Shown: positions 23,407 to 31,201 of the stretch, piece by piece
Position numbering within the stretch: the stretch's first letter is position 1
Layout: each line of letters opens with the position of its first letter
Assembly (NCBI GenBank): GCA_038240015.1
Contig: JBBSEF010000030.1
Span: 1-31,987, forward strand
DNA from: CAHJXF01 sp038240015
Lineage (GTDB): Bacteria > Pseudomonadota > Gammaproteobacteria > Burkholderiales > Burkholderiaceae_D
Direction: 5' to 3'
DNA: 31,987 nucleotides
Notes under the pieces: model-generated
Databases searched by the model: none
Told to the model about the DNA's origin: nothing
Seen by the model: only the letters and a program-made list of their open reading frames with translations
Program-made: the position numbers and the translations under genes

Positions 23407-25521
23407 TTACGCGGCAACGAGCTTGGATAGATCGGCCACGCGATTCATCTCGCTCTGAAGCGCGTCAAGCAGTGCGAGACGATTGTTCCGCAAGCTTTCG
23501 TCGTCGACGTTGACCATCACCGTGTCGAAGAACGCATCGACCGGCCCGCGCAGTTCGGCCAGCGGCAAGAGAGCGGCTAGAAAATCTCCACTGGCGATTG
23601 CGGAGTCCAGACGCGGATGGATATTCTTGAGCGCGTCATGGAGGTCGCGCTCGGCAGGCTCCGACAGTAACTGCGTAGAGAGCGCGTGATCCAGCGAGCG
23701 TTCGGACTTCTTGAGGATGTTGCCGACGCGCTTGTTGGCCGCAGCAAGTGCTAGGAACTCGGGCCGCGCGGAAATCGCACTGACCGCCGCCAAGCGCTTC
23801 GGAAAGGACGCATCGATCAGTTCAGGATAAAGCACGGCCTCGACCTCATTGCTCGAATATCCGAGTTCGCGTCCGTAACCGGCGATTCGCACCCGAACGA
23901 ATTCGACAAGCTCGCGCCGTGTCGTCGCGCGATCGAACGCGTAGTCTTTGAACACATCGAGTGAGGCGCCAACTAGCTTCACAACGTCGACCGGCAAATC
24001 CTTCTCTATCAGCATGCGTACGACGCCGAGCGCATGACGCCGCAATGCAAATGGATCCTTGTCGCCACTTGGAGCCGCACCGATGCTGAACATCCCGGCG
24101 AGAGTCTCGAGCTTGTCGGCAAGAGCGAGGCACACGCCCACCTTCGTCTTGGGCAATGCATCGCCTGCAAAGCGCGGACGATATTGCTCCTCGATCGCAT
24201 CGGCAATGTCGGGCTTCTCGCCGTCGTGCCGCGCGTAGTAGCTACCCATCAGTCCTTGCAGTTCGGGGAACTCGCCGACCATGTCGGTCGAGAGATCGGC
24301 CTTCGCGATATATGCCGCCCTTCGCGCGTCATCCGCATTCAAATCGAGCATCTCGGCAATCTTGCTCGCGAGCGCCTTGACGCGCTCCATGCGCTCGTAT
24401 TGCGTGCCGAGCTTGCTGTGATAGACGACTGTTCTCAAACCATCGACGCGGTCTCGCAGCTTTTTCTTGCGGTCCTGATCGAAGAAAAATTTCGCATCGG
24501 CAAGCCGCGCGCGCAGCACGCGTTCGTTGCCGCCGACGATCGACGTGGGATCGGCCGTCTCGATGTTCGACACCACGAGGAAGCGATTGACGATCGTATT
24601 CGATGCATCGGTGAGCGCGAAGTATTTCTGGTTCTGCTGCATCGTCAGGATCAGGCATTCCTGCGGCACCTCGAGAAAGCTCTCGTCGAACGTGCCGCGA
24701 TAGACCACCGGCCACTCGACCAGCGCCGTCACTTCGTCGAGCAGCGCATCGGGCATCACGACACGATCGTCGCCCGCGGTCTGCACCAGTTGTTCGCGAA
24801 TCGACTCGCGTCGTTCCGTAAAGCTCGCGATCACCTTGCCGTCGTCGCGCAGACTCTTCGCGTACTCGTCGGCCGAACGCAAGGCCACGAAGCGCTTGCC
24901 GATGAAGCGATGCCCTGCGGTCTGATTGCCGGCTTCGATGCCCAGTGCGTGCACCGGAACGACCGCACCGTCGTGCATCGCGACCAGGCCATGCGCGGGC
25001 CGCACGAATTGCACGGTGGTCTCGCGGCCTTCGTCGTTATGAAGTTGATAGGTCATCCGCTTGGGGACCGGCAGCTTCGCGAGCGCATCGTCGAGCGCTT
25101 GCTGCAGACCGACGGGGAGCGTCACGCCGCTGCGTTGGTGCTCGAACCAGACGTGCTCGACCCCTGCGTCCGTGCGTGTCGACAACGACGACACGTCGGC
25201 GCCTTCCTTCTCGAGTCGCTTGACGAGGGCGGCAGTCGGGGCGCCGCTCGCGTCGTACGCGATCCTGGCCGGCATCAGCTTCTTGGTTTCGACGCGATCG
25301 TCTGCACGATCGAGTACATCGGCAATCGCGACGCCGAGTCGACGCGGCGTCGCGAAGATCGTCACCGCGTTCGCGCCGCTGGCCAGCCCCGCCTGCGTGA
25401 GCCCTTCGGCGATGCGATCGGCGAACGCCTGCCCCAAAGTCTTCAAGGCCTTCGGCGGCAATTCTTCCGTCAGCAGTTCGACGAGCAGCGTTGCAGCCAC
25501 CCGGGTTGCAGCGATCATCAC
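23407..25521 (-). CDS. glyS: Glycyl-tRNA synthetase beta subunit
   Basis: GlyS is the tRNA-recognising subunit of the alpha2-beta2 bacterial glycyl-tRNA synthetase. The protein of about 704 residues begins TLLVELLTEELPPKALKTLG, the family N-terminus, and includes the HD-like middle region and a DALR-type anticodon-binding end (ISARPEFLALAAANKRVGNILKK). The start is a GTG at 25521 overlapping the glyQ stop. An ATG directly after it at 25518 is equally likely, and a GTG a few codons later is possible. The TGA of glyQ is embedded in GTGATGA, so the two subunits are translationally coupled, which suits a fixed stoichiometry. Confidence 0.97.
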   Translation of the reverse strand: MMIAATRVAATLLVELLTEELPPKALKTLGQAFADRIAEGLTQAGLASGANAVTIFATPRRLGVAIADVLDRADDRVETKKLMPARIAYDASGAPTAALVKRLEKEGADVSSLSTRTDAGVEHVWFEHQRSGVTLPVGLQQALDDALAKLPVPKRMTYQLHNDEGRETTVQFVRPAHGLVAMHDGAVVPVHALGIEAGNQTAGHRFIGKRFVALRSADEYAKSLRDDGKVIASFTERRESIREQLVQTAGDDRVVMPDALLDEVTALVEWPVVYRGTFDESFLEVPQECLILTMQQNQKYFALTDASNTIVNRFLVVSNIETADPTSIVGGNERVLRARLADAKFFFDQDRKKKLRDRVDGLRTVVYHSKLGTQYERMERVKALASKIAEMLDLNADDARRAAYIAKADLSTDMVGEFPELQGLMGSYYARHDGEKPDIADAIEEQYRPRFAGDALPKTKVGVCLALADKLETLAGMFSIGAAPSGDKDPFALRRHALGVVRMLIEKDLPVDVVKLVGASLDVFKDYAFDRATTRRELVEFVRVRIAGYGRELGYSSNEVEAVLYPELIDASFPKRLAAVSAISARPEFLALAAANKRVGNILKKSERSLDHALSTQLLSEPAERDLHDALKNIHPRLDSAIASGDFLAALLPLAELRGPVDAFFDTVMVNVDDESLRNNRLALLDALQSEMNRVADLSKLVAA

Positions 25522-26441
25522 GCAGCCTCTCGCAACTGCCGCGCCATCGGAAAGCCGAGCTTCTCGCGCGACGCGTAATACGACTCGGCCACCGCGCGCG
25601 ACAGCTTGCGGATGCGCCCGATGTACGCCGCGCGTTCGGTGACCGAAATCGCGCCGCGCGCGTCGAGCAGGTTGAAGGTATGGGCGGCCTTCAACACCAT
25701 CTCGTAGGCGGGTAATGCGAGCTCGGCCGCCATCAATGCATCGGCCTGCTTCTCGTAGTCGCCGAAGTGCGCGAGCAGCATCGCGGCGTCGCTGTGTTCG
25801 AAGTTGTAGGTGGACTGCTCGACTTCGTTCTGGTGATAGACGTCGCCATAGGTCAGCACGCTCCGCGTCGGCATTCCCTTACGATGGTCTTCACGTTCGG
25901 TCCACACCAGGTCGTACACGTTGTCCTTACCCTGCAGATACATCGCGAGACGCTCGAGGCCGTAAGTGATCTCGCCCGTGATCGGCTTGCAGTCGATGCC
26001 GCCAACTTGCTGGAAGTAAGTGAACTGGGTGACCTCCATGCCGTTCATCCACACTTCCCAGCCCAGGCCCCACGCGCCCAGCGTCGGGTTCTCCCAATCG
26101 TCCTCGACGAAGCGCACGTCGTTGGCCTGCAAGTCGAAGCCGAGCGCTTCGAGCGATCCGAGATAGAGATCGAGGATGTTCGATGGCGAGGGCTTCAACA
26201 CGACCTGATACTGGTAGTAGTGCTGCAGGCGATTGGGGTTCTCGCCATAACGGCCGTCCTTCGGCCGGCGCGAAGGCTGCACGTAGGCCGCGCGCCACGG
26301 CTCGGGTCCAAGAGCGCGCAGGAAAGTCGCCGGATGCGAAGTCCCGGCGCCGACTTCCATGTCGATCGGCTGCAACAGTGCGCAGCCTTCCTCGGCCCAG
26401 TAGTTCTGCAGCGTGAGGATGATTTGCTGGAAGGTCTTCAT
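25518..26441 (-). CDS. glyQ: Glycyl-tRNA synthetase alpha subunit
   Basis: GlyQ is the catalytic subunit that activates glycine. The 307-residue protein starts MKTFQQIILTLQNYWAEEGCALLQPID. It carries the class II features FLRALGPEPWRAAYVQPSRRPKDG, YGENPNRLQHYYQ and GLERLAMYLQG. Length and end (YYASREKLGFPMARQL) are standard. It follows lnt by 80 bases and directly precedes glyS with overlap. The bases before the ATG (CTCTCTCTCG) hold no Shine-Dalgarno sequence, so initiation may be inefficient or leader-dependent. Confidence 0.98.
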   Translation of the reverse strand: MKTFQQIILTLQNYWAEEGCALLQPIDMEVGAGTSHPATFLRALGPEPWRAAYVQPSRRPKDGRYGENPNRLQHYYQYQVVLKPSPSNILDLYLGSLEALGFDLQANDVRFVEDDWENPTLGAWGLGWEVWMNGMEVTQFTYFQQVGGIDCKPITGEITYGLERLAMYLQGKDNVYDLVWTEREDHRKGMPTRSVLTYGDVYHQNEVEQSTYNFEHSDAAMLLAHFGDYEKQADALMAAELALPAYEMVLKAAHTFNLLDARGAISVTERAAYIGRIRKLSRAVAESYYASREKLGFPMARQLREAA

Positions 26442-26521
26442 CGAGAGAGAGCGTGGGATGCGCGGCGCGACACGTGAGGCAAGCTGCGCATTTTAGCGGC
26501 TCGATGCGCGTCGCACGCGGA

Positions 26522-28189
26522 TCACATCGGATCGATGGCGAGAAGGTCGTTCGAGCCGCGACGATTGCGTCCGCGAGGCAACGCCAGCAATCCGCCGAGC
26601 AGTACGACGATCACGATCAGCACGGTTGAATTGCCGAAGCGCGTGTACGGAGTCAGTCCGGTCATGCCCTGTACCGACACGTCGAGCGAGCCGGCCGTGA
26701 ACGGCGCGAGTTGCGCGAGCACGCGCCCATGCGGGTCGATCGACGCGGTCATGCCGGTGTTGGTCGCGCGCAGCATCGGTCGCGCGGTCTCGATCGCGCG
26801 CATACGGCTGATGTCCAGATGCTGCGGCAACGCCATCGAATCGCCGAACCACGCGACGTTGCTCACGTTGACCAGGATGCTGGCGTCGCCGGCCTGACGA
26901 ATGATCTCTTCGCCGAACAAATCTTCATAGCAAATGTTGAACGCGACGCGCTGGCCCGCGAGATGCATCGGCTGCTGATCGATCGCGCCGCGCGTGAAGT
27001 CGCCCAGCGGCATCTTCATAAGGCGCACGAACCAGTGAAAGCCGAGAGGAACGAATTCCCCGAAGGGGACCAAGTGCGACTTGTCGTAGCGTTGCGCTTC
27101 GACACCTGCGAAGGGATCATCGGATGCATCCGCGTTCTTGCCGGCGCTCGCGCCTGAAGCCGCATCGGGTCCGATCGCGACGACGCTGTTGAAGTAGCGT
27201 TCGTTGCCTTCCGAGATCGGGACGCCGAACGCGATGGCTGCGTTCATGTCGCGTGCGTCGCGCACCAGACGCTGGCCTATGCTCTCGGGCAGATTGCCGA
27301 GCAGGCGTGTGAAAGCGGTCTCGGGAAGGACGATCAGATCGGCGCGCTTGACTTCGATCTGCTTCAGATAGGCCTCGGCGTTTTCGTCGAAGTGACTGGC
27401 GTCGAACTTGACGTCTTGCGCCACGTTGCCTTGAAGCAATCGCACGCTGATCGGCGCGCCGCTTGGCTTCGACCACTCGATATGCGCGAGCGCGCTTCCG
27501 ATCGACGGCAGACCGAAGACGATCGCCGCCACGAAGATGAACCGAGGGCGCGATGATCTTGATCCAGGGCTTCGCGGCACGCGGCTAGCGGCGAGTGCGA
27601 GCGCGGCGGCAACCGCACCGGCGATCATTGAAATGCCATACATGCCCGCCATCGGCGCATAGCCGGCGAGAGGACTCGCGACGTGCGCGTATCCCGACGC
27701 GAGCCACGGAAAACCGGTGAACACATCACCGCGTCCGATCTCGGACAACGACCACAGCGCTGCGAATGCCGCAACCGATGCGACTGGACCCGGCGCACGT
27801 GCGTGTCGATACCACGCGAACGCGGCGCATGCGAGTGCCGGATAAATCGATAGATAAGCCGCCAGAAGAAAAGTGGCGCCGCCAGCGATGAGCGCATTCA
27901 TCTCGCCGTAGGTATGCAGGCTGATATAGATCCACGAGATGCCGGTCACCAACCAGCCGAGCCCGAAAGCGAAGCCGACTCGCGCGCCGCCCAGCACTGC
28001 GCGTCGCGATCCAACTGTGCCGGGGACTTCGCTCGCTGCGCGCGAGGCAAGCGCGACGAGTCCCGCCAACGCGGCGATCTGGATCGGCCAGGTGCGCTCG
28101 TCGATGAATGCCGCGGCGTGCAGAACGCCGAGCACGAGCGCGATCAGAAAGCGAAGCGGGAAGCGGGACGGTAGAGAGAGGACCAGCAT
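26522..28189 (-). CDS. lnt: Apolipoprotein N-acyltransferase Lnt
   Basis: Lnt adds the third acyl chain to the N-terminal cysteine of lipoproteins at the periplasmic face of the inner membrane. The 555-residue protein has a bundle of N-terminal membrane helices (residues about 10-235) and a nitrilase-type domain. The catalytic triad is E290 (LPETAF), K370 (YDKSHLVPFGE) and C420 (FNICYEDLFG). A final membrane span lies near 525-545 (TVLIVIVVLLGGLLAL). The ATG at 28189 has an AGGGAG ribosome binding site that forms one arm of a repeat hairpin upstream, which could modulate translation. corC precedes it, as in many proteobacteria. Confidence 0.96.
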   Translation of the reverse strand: MLVLSLPSRFPLRFLIALVLGVLHAAAFIDERTWPIQIAALAGLVALASRAASEVPGTVGSRRAVLGGARVGFAFGLGWLVTGISWIYISLHTYGEMNALIAGGATFLLAAYLSIYPALACAAFAWYRHARAPGPVASVAAFAALWSLSEIGRGDVFTGFPWLASGYAHVASPLAGYAPMAGMYGISMIAGAVAAALALAASRVPRSPGSRSSRPRFIFVAAIVFGLPSIGSALAHIEWSKPSGAPISVRLLQGNVAQDVKFDASHFDENAEAYLKQIEVKRADLIVLPETAFTRLLGNLPESIGQRLVRDARDMNAAIAFGVPISEGNERYFNSVVAIGPDAASGASAGKNADASDDPFAGVEAQRYDKSHLVPFGEFVPLGFHWFVRLMKMPLGDFTRGAIDQQPMHLAGQRVAFNICYEDLFGEEIIRQAGDASILVNVSNVAWFGDSMALPQHLDISRMRAIETARPMLRATNTGMTASIDPHGRVLAQLAPFTAGSLDVSVQGMTGLTPYTRFGNSTVLIVIVVLLGGLLALPRGRNRRGSNDLLAIDPM

Positions 28190-28196
28190 GCGGGCG

Positions 28197-28274
28197 CTCC
28201 CTCTTGTTCAAAGGGAGGGCAGGGTGGGGATGGGTAACCCCCTCCCCTTCAAGGAGAGGGTTGGGGTGGGGGTG
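28197..28274. repeat. Tandem G-rich hairpin repeat between corC and lnt
   Basis: Two related units lie in the same direction. Unit A (28197-28234) has the hairpin CTCCCT / AGGGAG (28197-28202 and 28212-28217) followed by a G-rich tail. Unit B (about 28238-28274) has an imperfect hairpin around TTCAA and a similar tail. The plus strand of unit A carries five runs of three or four G with 1-2 base loops (28213-28234), a canonical G-quadruplex pattern. It starts five bases after the corC stop and includes the lnt ribosome binding site. It resembles short intergenic repeats I recall from many proteobacteria. Confidence 0.7.
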
Positions 28275-28278
28275 ACTT

Positions 28279-29160
28279 TTACCCCGACGCGTCGTGCTGT
28301 TCGTCGGTCGCCAATTTTTCGACGCGCAGCACGTCGACACGCCGCGCATCCGCACGCAATACCGTGAAGCGTACGTTGCCGATGATCGCCTCTTCGCTGC
28401 GTCGTGGCAGGCGCCCGAGATGATCGGCGACGAAACCGCCGATGGTCTCGGCCTGATCGTGCTTGAAATCGGTGTCGAAGAATTCGTTGAACTGATCGAT
28501 CTCGGTCAGTGCGCGCACGCGCCAGCGCGGGCCGAGCGGCCCGGCCTCGGCCATCACGATGTTGTCGTCGTCTTCGTCGAAGTCGTATTCGTCTTCGATG
28601 TCGCCGACGATCTGCTCGAGCACGTCTTCGATCGTGACGAGGCCCGCGACGCCGCCGTATTCATCGACCACGATCGCGACGTGATTGCGATTGGCGCGAA
28701 AGTCGCGCAGCAAGACGTTCAGACGCTTCGACTCGGGGATGAACACCGGAGGCCGCAGCATCTTGCGGATGTCGAAGTCTTCGCCGCTGGTGTGGCGCAG
28801 CAGGTCCTTCGCAAGCAGCACGCCGATCACATGATCGCGATCGTCTTCGATCACCGGAAAGCGCGAGTGCGCGGTGTCGATCACGAAAGGGATCAGCTCG
28901 TCGGCCGGCTTTCTGATATCGATCATGTCGATCTGCGAGCGCGGCACCATGATGTCGCGCGCCGACAGTTCGGACACCTGCATCACGCCTTCGATCATCG
29001 ACAACGCGTCCGCGTCGAGCAACTCGCGCTCGTGCGCGTGATGCAGCATGGCAAGCAGTTGTTCGCGATCCTCGGGTTCGCGCATCAACAGCGCGGAAAG
29101 GCGCGCCAGCAGATTCGGAGAATTCTCGCGCTGGCGCGGTAGAGGCTGCGGGTCGGACAT
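28279..29160 (-). CDS. corC: CorC/HlyC-family CBS-domain protein
   Basis: The 293-residue soluble protein has two CBS domains (about residues 66-190; RDIMVPRSQIDMIDI, HSRFPVIEDDRDHVIGVL, NHVAIVVDEYGGVAGLVTIEDVLEQIVGDIEDE). A C-terminal CorC_HlyC transporter-associated domain follows (about 205-285; TIGGFVADHLGRLP). It lacks the N-terminal membrane DUF21 domain. Such proteins are linked to magnesium and cobalt efflux. The acidic stretch EDEYDFDEDDD joins the two domains. The ATG at 29160 is set by the conserved N-terminus. corC directly upstream of lnt is a common arrangement. A 70-base spacer separates it from the SDR gene. Confidence 0.94.
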   Translation of the reverse strand: MSDPQPLPRQRENSPNLLARLSALLMREPEDREQLLAMLHHAHERELLDADALSMIEGVMQVSELSARDIMVPRSQIDMIDIRKPADELIPFVIDTAHSRFPVIEDDRDHVIGVLLAKDLLRHTSGEDFDIRKMLRPPVFIPESKRLNVLLRDFRANRNHVAIVVDEYGGVAGLVTIEDVLEQIVGDIEDEYDFDEDDDNIVMAEAGPLGPRWRVRALTEIDQFNEFFDTDFKHDQAETIGGFVADHLGRLPRRSEEAIIGNVRFTVLRADARRVDVLRVEKLATDEQHDASG

Positions 29161-29230
29161 TCTTGCGAATGCGAGTGAAGGGGGGAACGAGAATACACGA
29201 AAGGCTTCGACGATCGTATTCGCGGCCGCC

Positions 29231-29983
29231 TCAATAGGTCGCCCTGCCTCCCGAGAGATCGAACACGGCGCCGGTCGTGAACGAACACTCGCTCGACGCA
29301 AGCCACGCGACCATCGCGGCGGCTTCATCGACCTCGAGGAAGCGGCCCATCGGTATCTTCGACAGCATGAAGTCGATATGCGCCTGGGTCATGGTGGCAA
29401 ACATCGCGGTCTTCGCGGCGGCCGGTGAAACGGCGTTGACCAGCACGCCCTTGGTCGCGAGTTCCTTGCCGAGCGATTTCGTGAGCGCGATCAGCGCCGC
29501 CTTCGACGCGCTGTAGTGCGAGGCGTTGGGATTGCCCTCCTTGCCGGCCACCGACGCGATGTTGACGATGCGGCCGTAGCCGGCTTCGATCATGTGCGGC
29601 ACGAGCGCGCGGCAGGTGAGATAGGGCGCGATCAGGTTGACTTCGATGACGCGGCGCCAGACCTCGGGCTCGAGCTCCCAGGTCGGCGCGTTTCCGCCGG
29701 TGATGCCGGCATTGTTGACTAGGATGTCGATGCATCCGCGGGTCGCGATGGCCGCGGCGGTTGCTGCTGCGACCGAATGTTCATCGGTCAGTTCGACGGC
29801 ACGCACATCGACCGGTCCTCGCGTTGCCAGCGCTTCTCGCGCGACCGCAAGGTGAGCCTCATCGATGTCCCACAGCACGACGGCCGCGCCCGAGGCCAGC
29901 ATGCGCTCGGCGATCGCATAGCCGATACCTTGCGCGCCGCCGGTGATGACGGCCGTGCGTCCCGCGAGATCGATCTGATTCAT
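29231..29983 (-). CDS. Short-chain dehydrogenase/reductase, probably sugar-acid acting
   Basis: This classical SDR of 250 residues has the NAD(P)-binding TGGAQGIG (residues 14-21), NNAG (90-93), N116, and the catalytic S144, Y157 and K161 (YSASK). An Asp at the end of beta-2 (WDIDEA) suggests NAD preference. The C-terminal FDLSGGRATY is typical of dehydrogenases in sugar-acid operons, such as 2-keto-3-deoxy sugar acid dehydrogenases. Substrate assignment is only by context. The start overlaps the DenD-like gene stop by four bases (ATGA), and a sugar ABC transporter gene lies divergently, so a carbohydrate role is likely. Confidence 0.88.
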   Translation of the reverse strand: MNQIDLAGRTAVITGGAQGIGYAIAERMLASGAAVVLWDIDEAHLAVAREALATRGPVDVRAVELTDEHSVAAATAAAIATRGCIDILVNNAGITGGNAPTWELEPEVWRRVIEVNLIAPYLTCRALVPHMIEAGYGRIVNIASVAGKEGNPNASHYSASKAALIALTKSLGKELATKGVLVNAVSPAAAKTAMFATMTQAHIDFMLSKIPMGRFLEVDEAAAMVAWLASSECSFTTGAVFDLSGGRATY

Positions 29984-31026
29984 CGCGCCCTTGACTGGTC
30001 GAGCAATGCGTCGGGCAAGCCCATGAGCGCGTCCATGCCGCTGGTGGAGACGGCGCAGTCGGCAATATATTGGCGAATGATGTTTGCGAAATCGACGTCG
30101 GGCAGAAGACCGAGCCGCGCGGCGCGATCGGCGGTTGCGCCAGCCGGCCAGTTCGCGACGATGCCGGCAATCTTTGCATCGGGTACGAAGCGCACGCGCT
30201 CACGCACCGCGCGACCGGCCACGGCTTCGAGCGCGTCGAGCATGTCGGACACGCGTACATTGACCGCCGGCAAATTGAGAGCGAGGCGGCCGCCCAGTTG
30301 TTCGCGGCTCGCTTCGTAGATCGCGATCAGTCCCTCGACCGTCCGTGCCGGTGACGTCAGCGGGTGCGAGGTCTCGGCACTTACCGGACAGATGGCTTCG
30401 AGACCCGCCAGCGGCTCGCGGATGATGCCCGAGAAGAACGACGACGCCGCACCGTTGGGCCGCCCCGGTCGCACCGTCACCGTCATCAAGCGCGCGGACC
30501 GCCCATCGATGTAGCCCTTCCTCGTGTAGTCCGCGATCAGATGCTCGCAGATCAACTTGTGGGTCCCGTACGACGTCTGCGGCGCCGGCAAGGTCGTGTC
30601 GCCGACGAGGGCCGACAGCGGCATCGAGGGATCGGGCCCGAACACCGCGACCGAGCTCGAGAAGACCAGCCGCGCGGGCTTGGCGCCGCCCCCCACCGCG
30701 CCGCGCAAAGCATCCAGCAGCGCGCGCGTCGTATCGAGGTTCGAGCGCAAGCCGAGTTCGAAGTCGTCTTCGCATTCGCCCGACACGGCCGACGCGAGAT
30801 GGAAGACCCCATCGAAGCGATCGGTTGCGAATGCCGCGCATTGCGAGAGCAGTGGTCCGACGCGCGCTTCGACTCTTGCATCTGCGGTGAGGTCAACAGC
30901 GGGCGCCACTTGATCGGCGAGCACCAGCCTGTCGATGGATGCATAGTCCAGCGTGCCGCGCGCGAGCAAGGCGCGGGCGAGGCGTTGACCGATGAAGCCG
31001 CCTCCACCGGTGATCAACAGTTTCAT
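29980..31026 (-). CDS. denD: NAD-dependent epimerase/dehydratase, D-erythronate dehydrogenase (DenD)-like
   Basis: The 348-residue extended SDR protein starts MKLLITGGGGFIGQRLA, giving the GxxGxxG nucleotide site at residues 7-13. It has the catalytic S124 region and Y153/K157 (TSYGTHK). The pattern VRPGRPNGAASSFFSGIIREPL and the length match DenD, which oxidises D-erythronate to 2-oxo-tetronate in four-carbon acid-sugar degradation. The usual partner genes (otnK, otnC, otnI) are not in this window, so the symbol is by similarity. It is translationally coupled to the SDR gene and divergent from the ABC ATPase, with a 175-base regulatory spacer. Confidence 0.8.
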   Translation of the reverse strand: MKLLITGGGGFIGQRLARALLARGTLDYASIDRLVLADQVAPAVDLTADARVEARVGPLLSQCAAFATDRFDGVFHLASAVSGECEDDFELGLRSNLDTTRALLDALRGAVGGGAKPARLVFSSSVAVFGPDPSMPLSALVGDTTLPAPQTSYGTHKLICEHLIADYTRKGYIDGRSARLMTVTVRPGRPNGAASSFFSGIIREPLAGLEAICPVSAETSHPLTSPARTVEGLIAIYEASREQLGGRLALNLPAVNVRVSDMLDALEAVAGRAVRERVRFVPDAKIAGIVANWPAGATADRAARLGLLPDVDFANIIRQYIADCAVSTSGMDALMGLPDALLDQSRAR

Positions 31027-31134
31027 CGTCTGGCTTTCATTTCAAGACGCTGCGCGAACCACAATCCAGAAAGGCAGTCCACTCGTCGATCTAGTGGTTT
31101 GCACCGTGGCGCGACGACACGGCAATGCCGATAC

Positions 31135-31163
31135 TGCCACGACATCGCGGGACGGTCGTGGCA
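31135..31163. promoter_or_regulatory. Perfect inverted repeat in the denD / ABC transporter divergent spacer
   Basis: TGCCACGAC (31135-31143) and GTCGTGGCA (31155-31163) are exact reverse complements separated by 11 bases. Half-site centres are 20 bases apart, about two helical turns, which suits a dimeric repressor such as a GntR, LacI or LysR type. The site ends 38 bases before the ATPase ATG. A partial third half-site may lie near 31105-31118. No T-run follows, so a terminator is unlikely. Confidence 0.5.
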
Positions 31164-31201
31164 AGATCATCGCTTCGTACCGCTGCACAAATCAGAGATC
31201 A

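Noticed and set aside
24034..25578. A 514-codon open frame opposite glyS
   Set aside because: Same explanation: the antisense frame of a long GC-rich gene with strong third-position bias; no motif or ribosome binding site.
26486..26509. Inverted repeat GCGCAT / ATGCGC between lnt and glyQ as a possible terminator
   Set aside because: The arms are only six bases around a 12-base loop and no T-run follows, so it is weak and probably chance.
10292..29917. Repeated occurrences of the octamer GCGATCGC, e.g. at 10292, 11361, 16397, 16894, 23247, 23283 and 29910
   Set aside because: At least seven copies exceed a naive expectation of about one, but most fall in coding frames rich in GCG, ATC, GAT and CGC codons. 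Codon bias explains them without a special element; a codon-shuffled count would decide.
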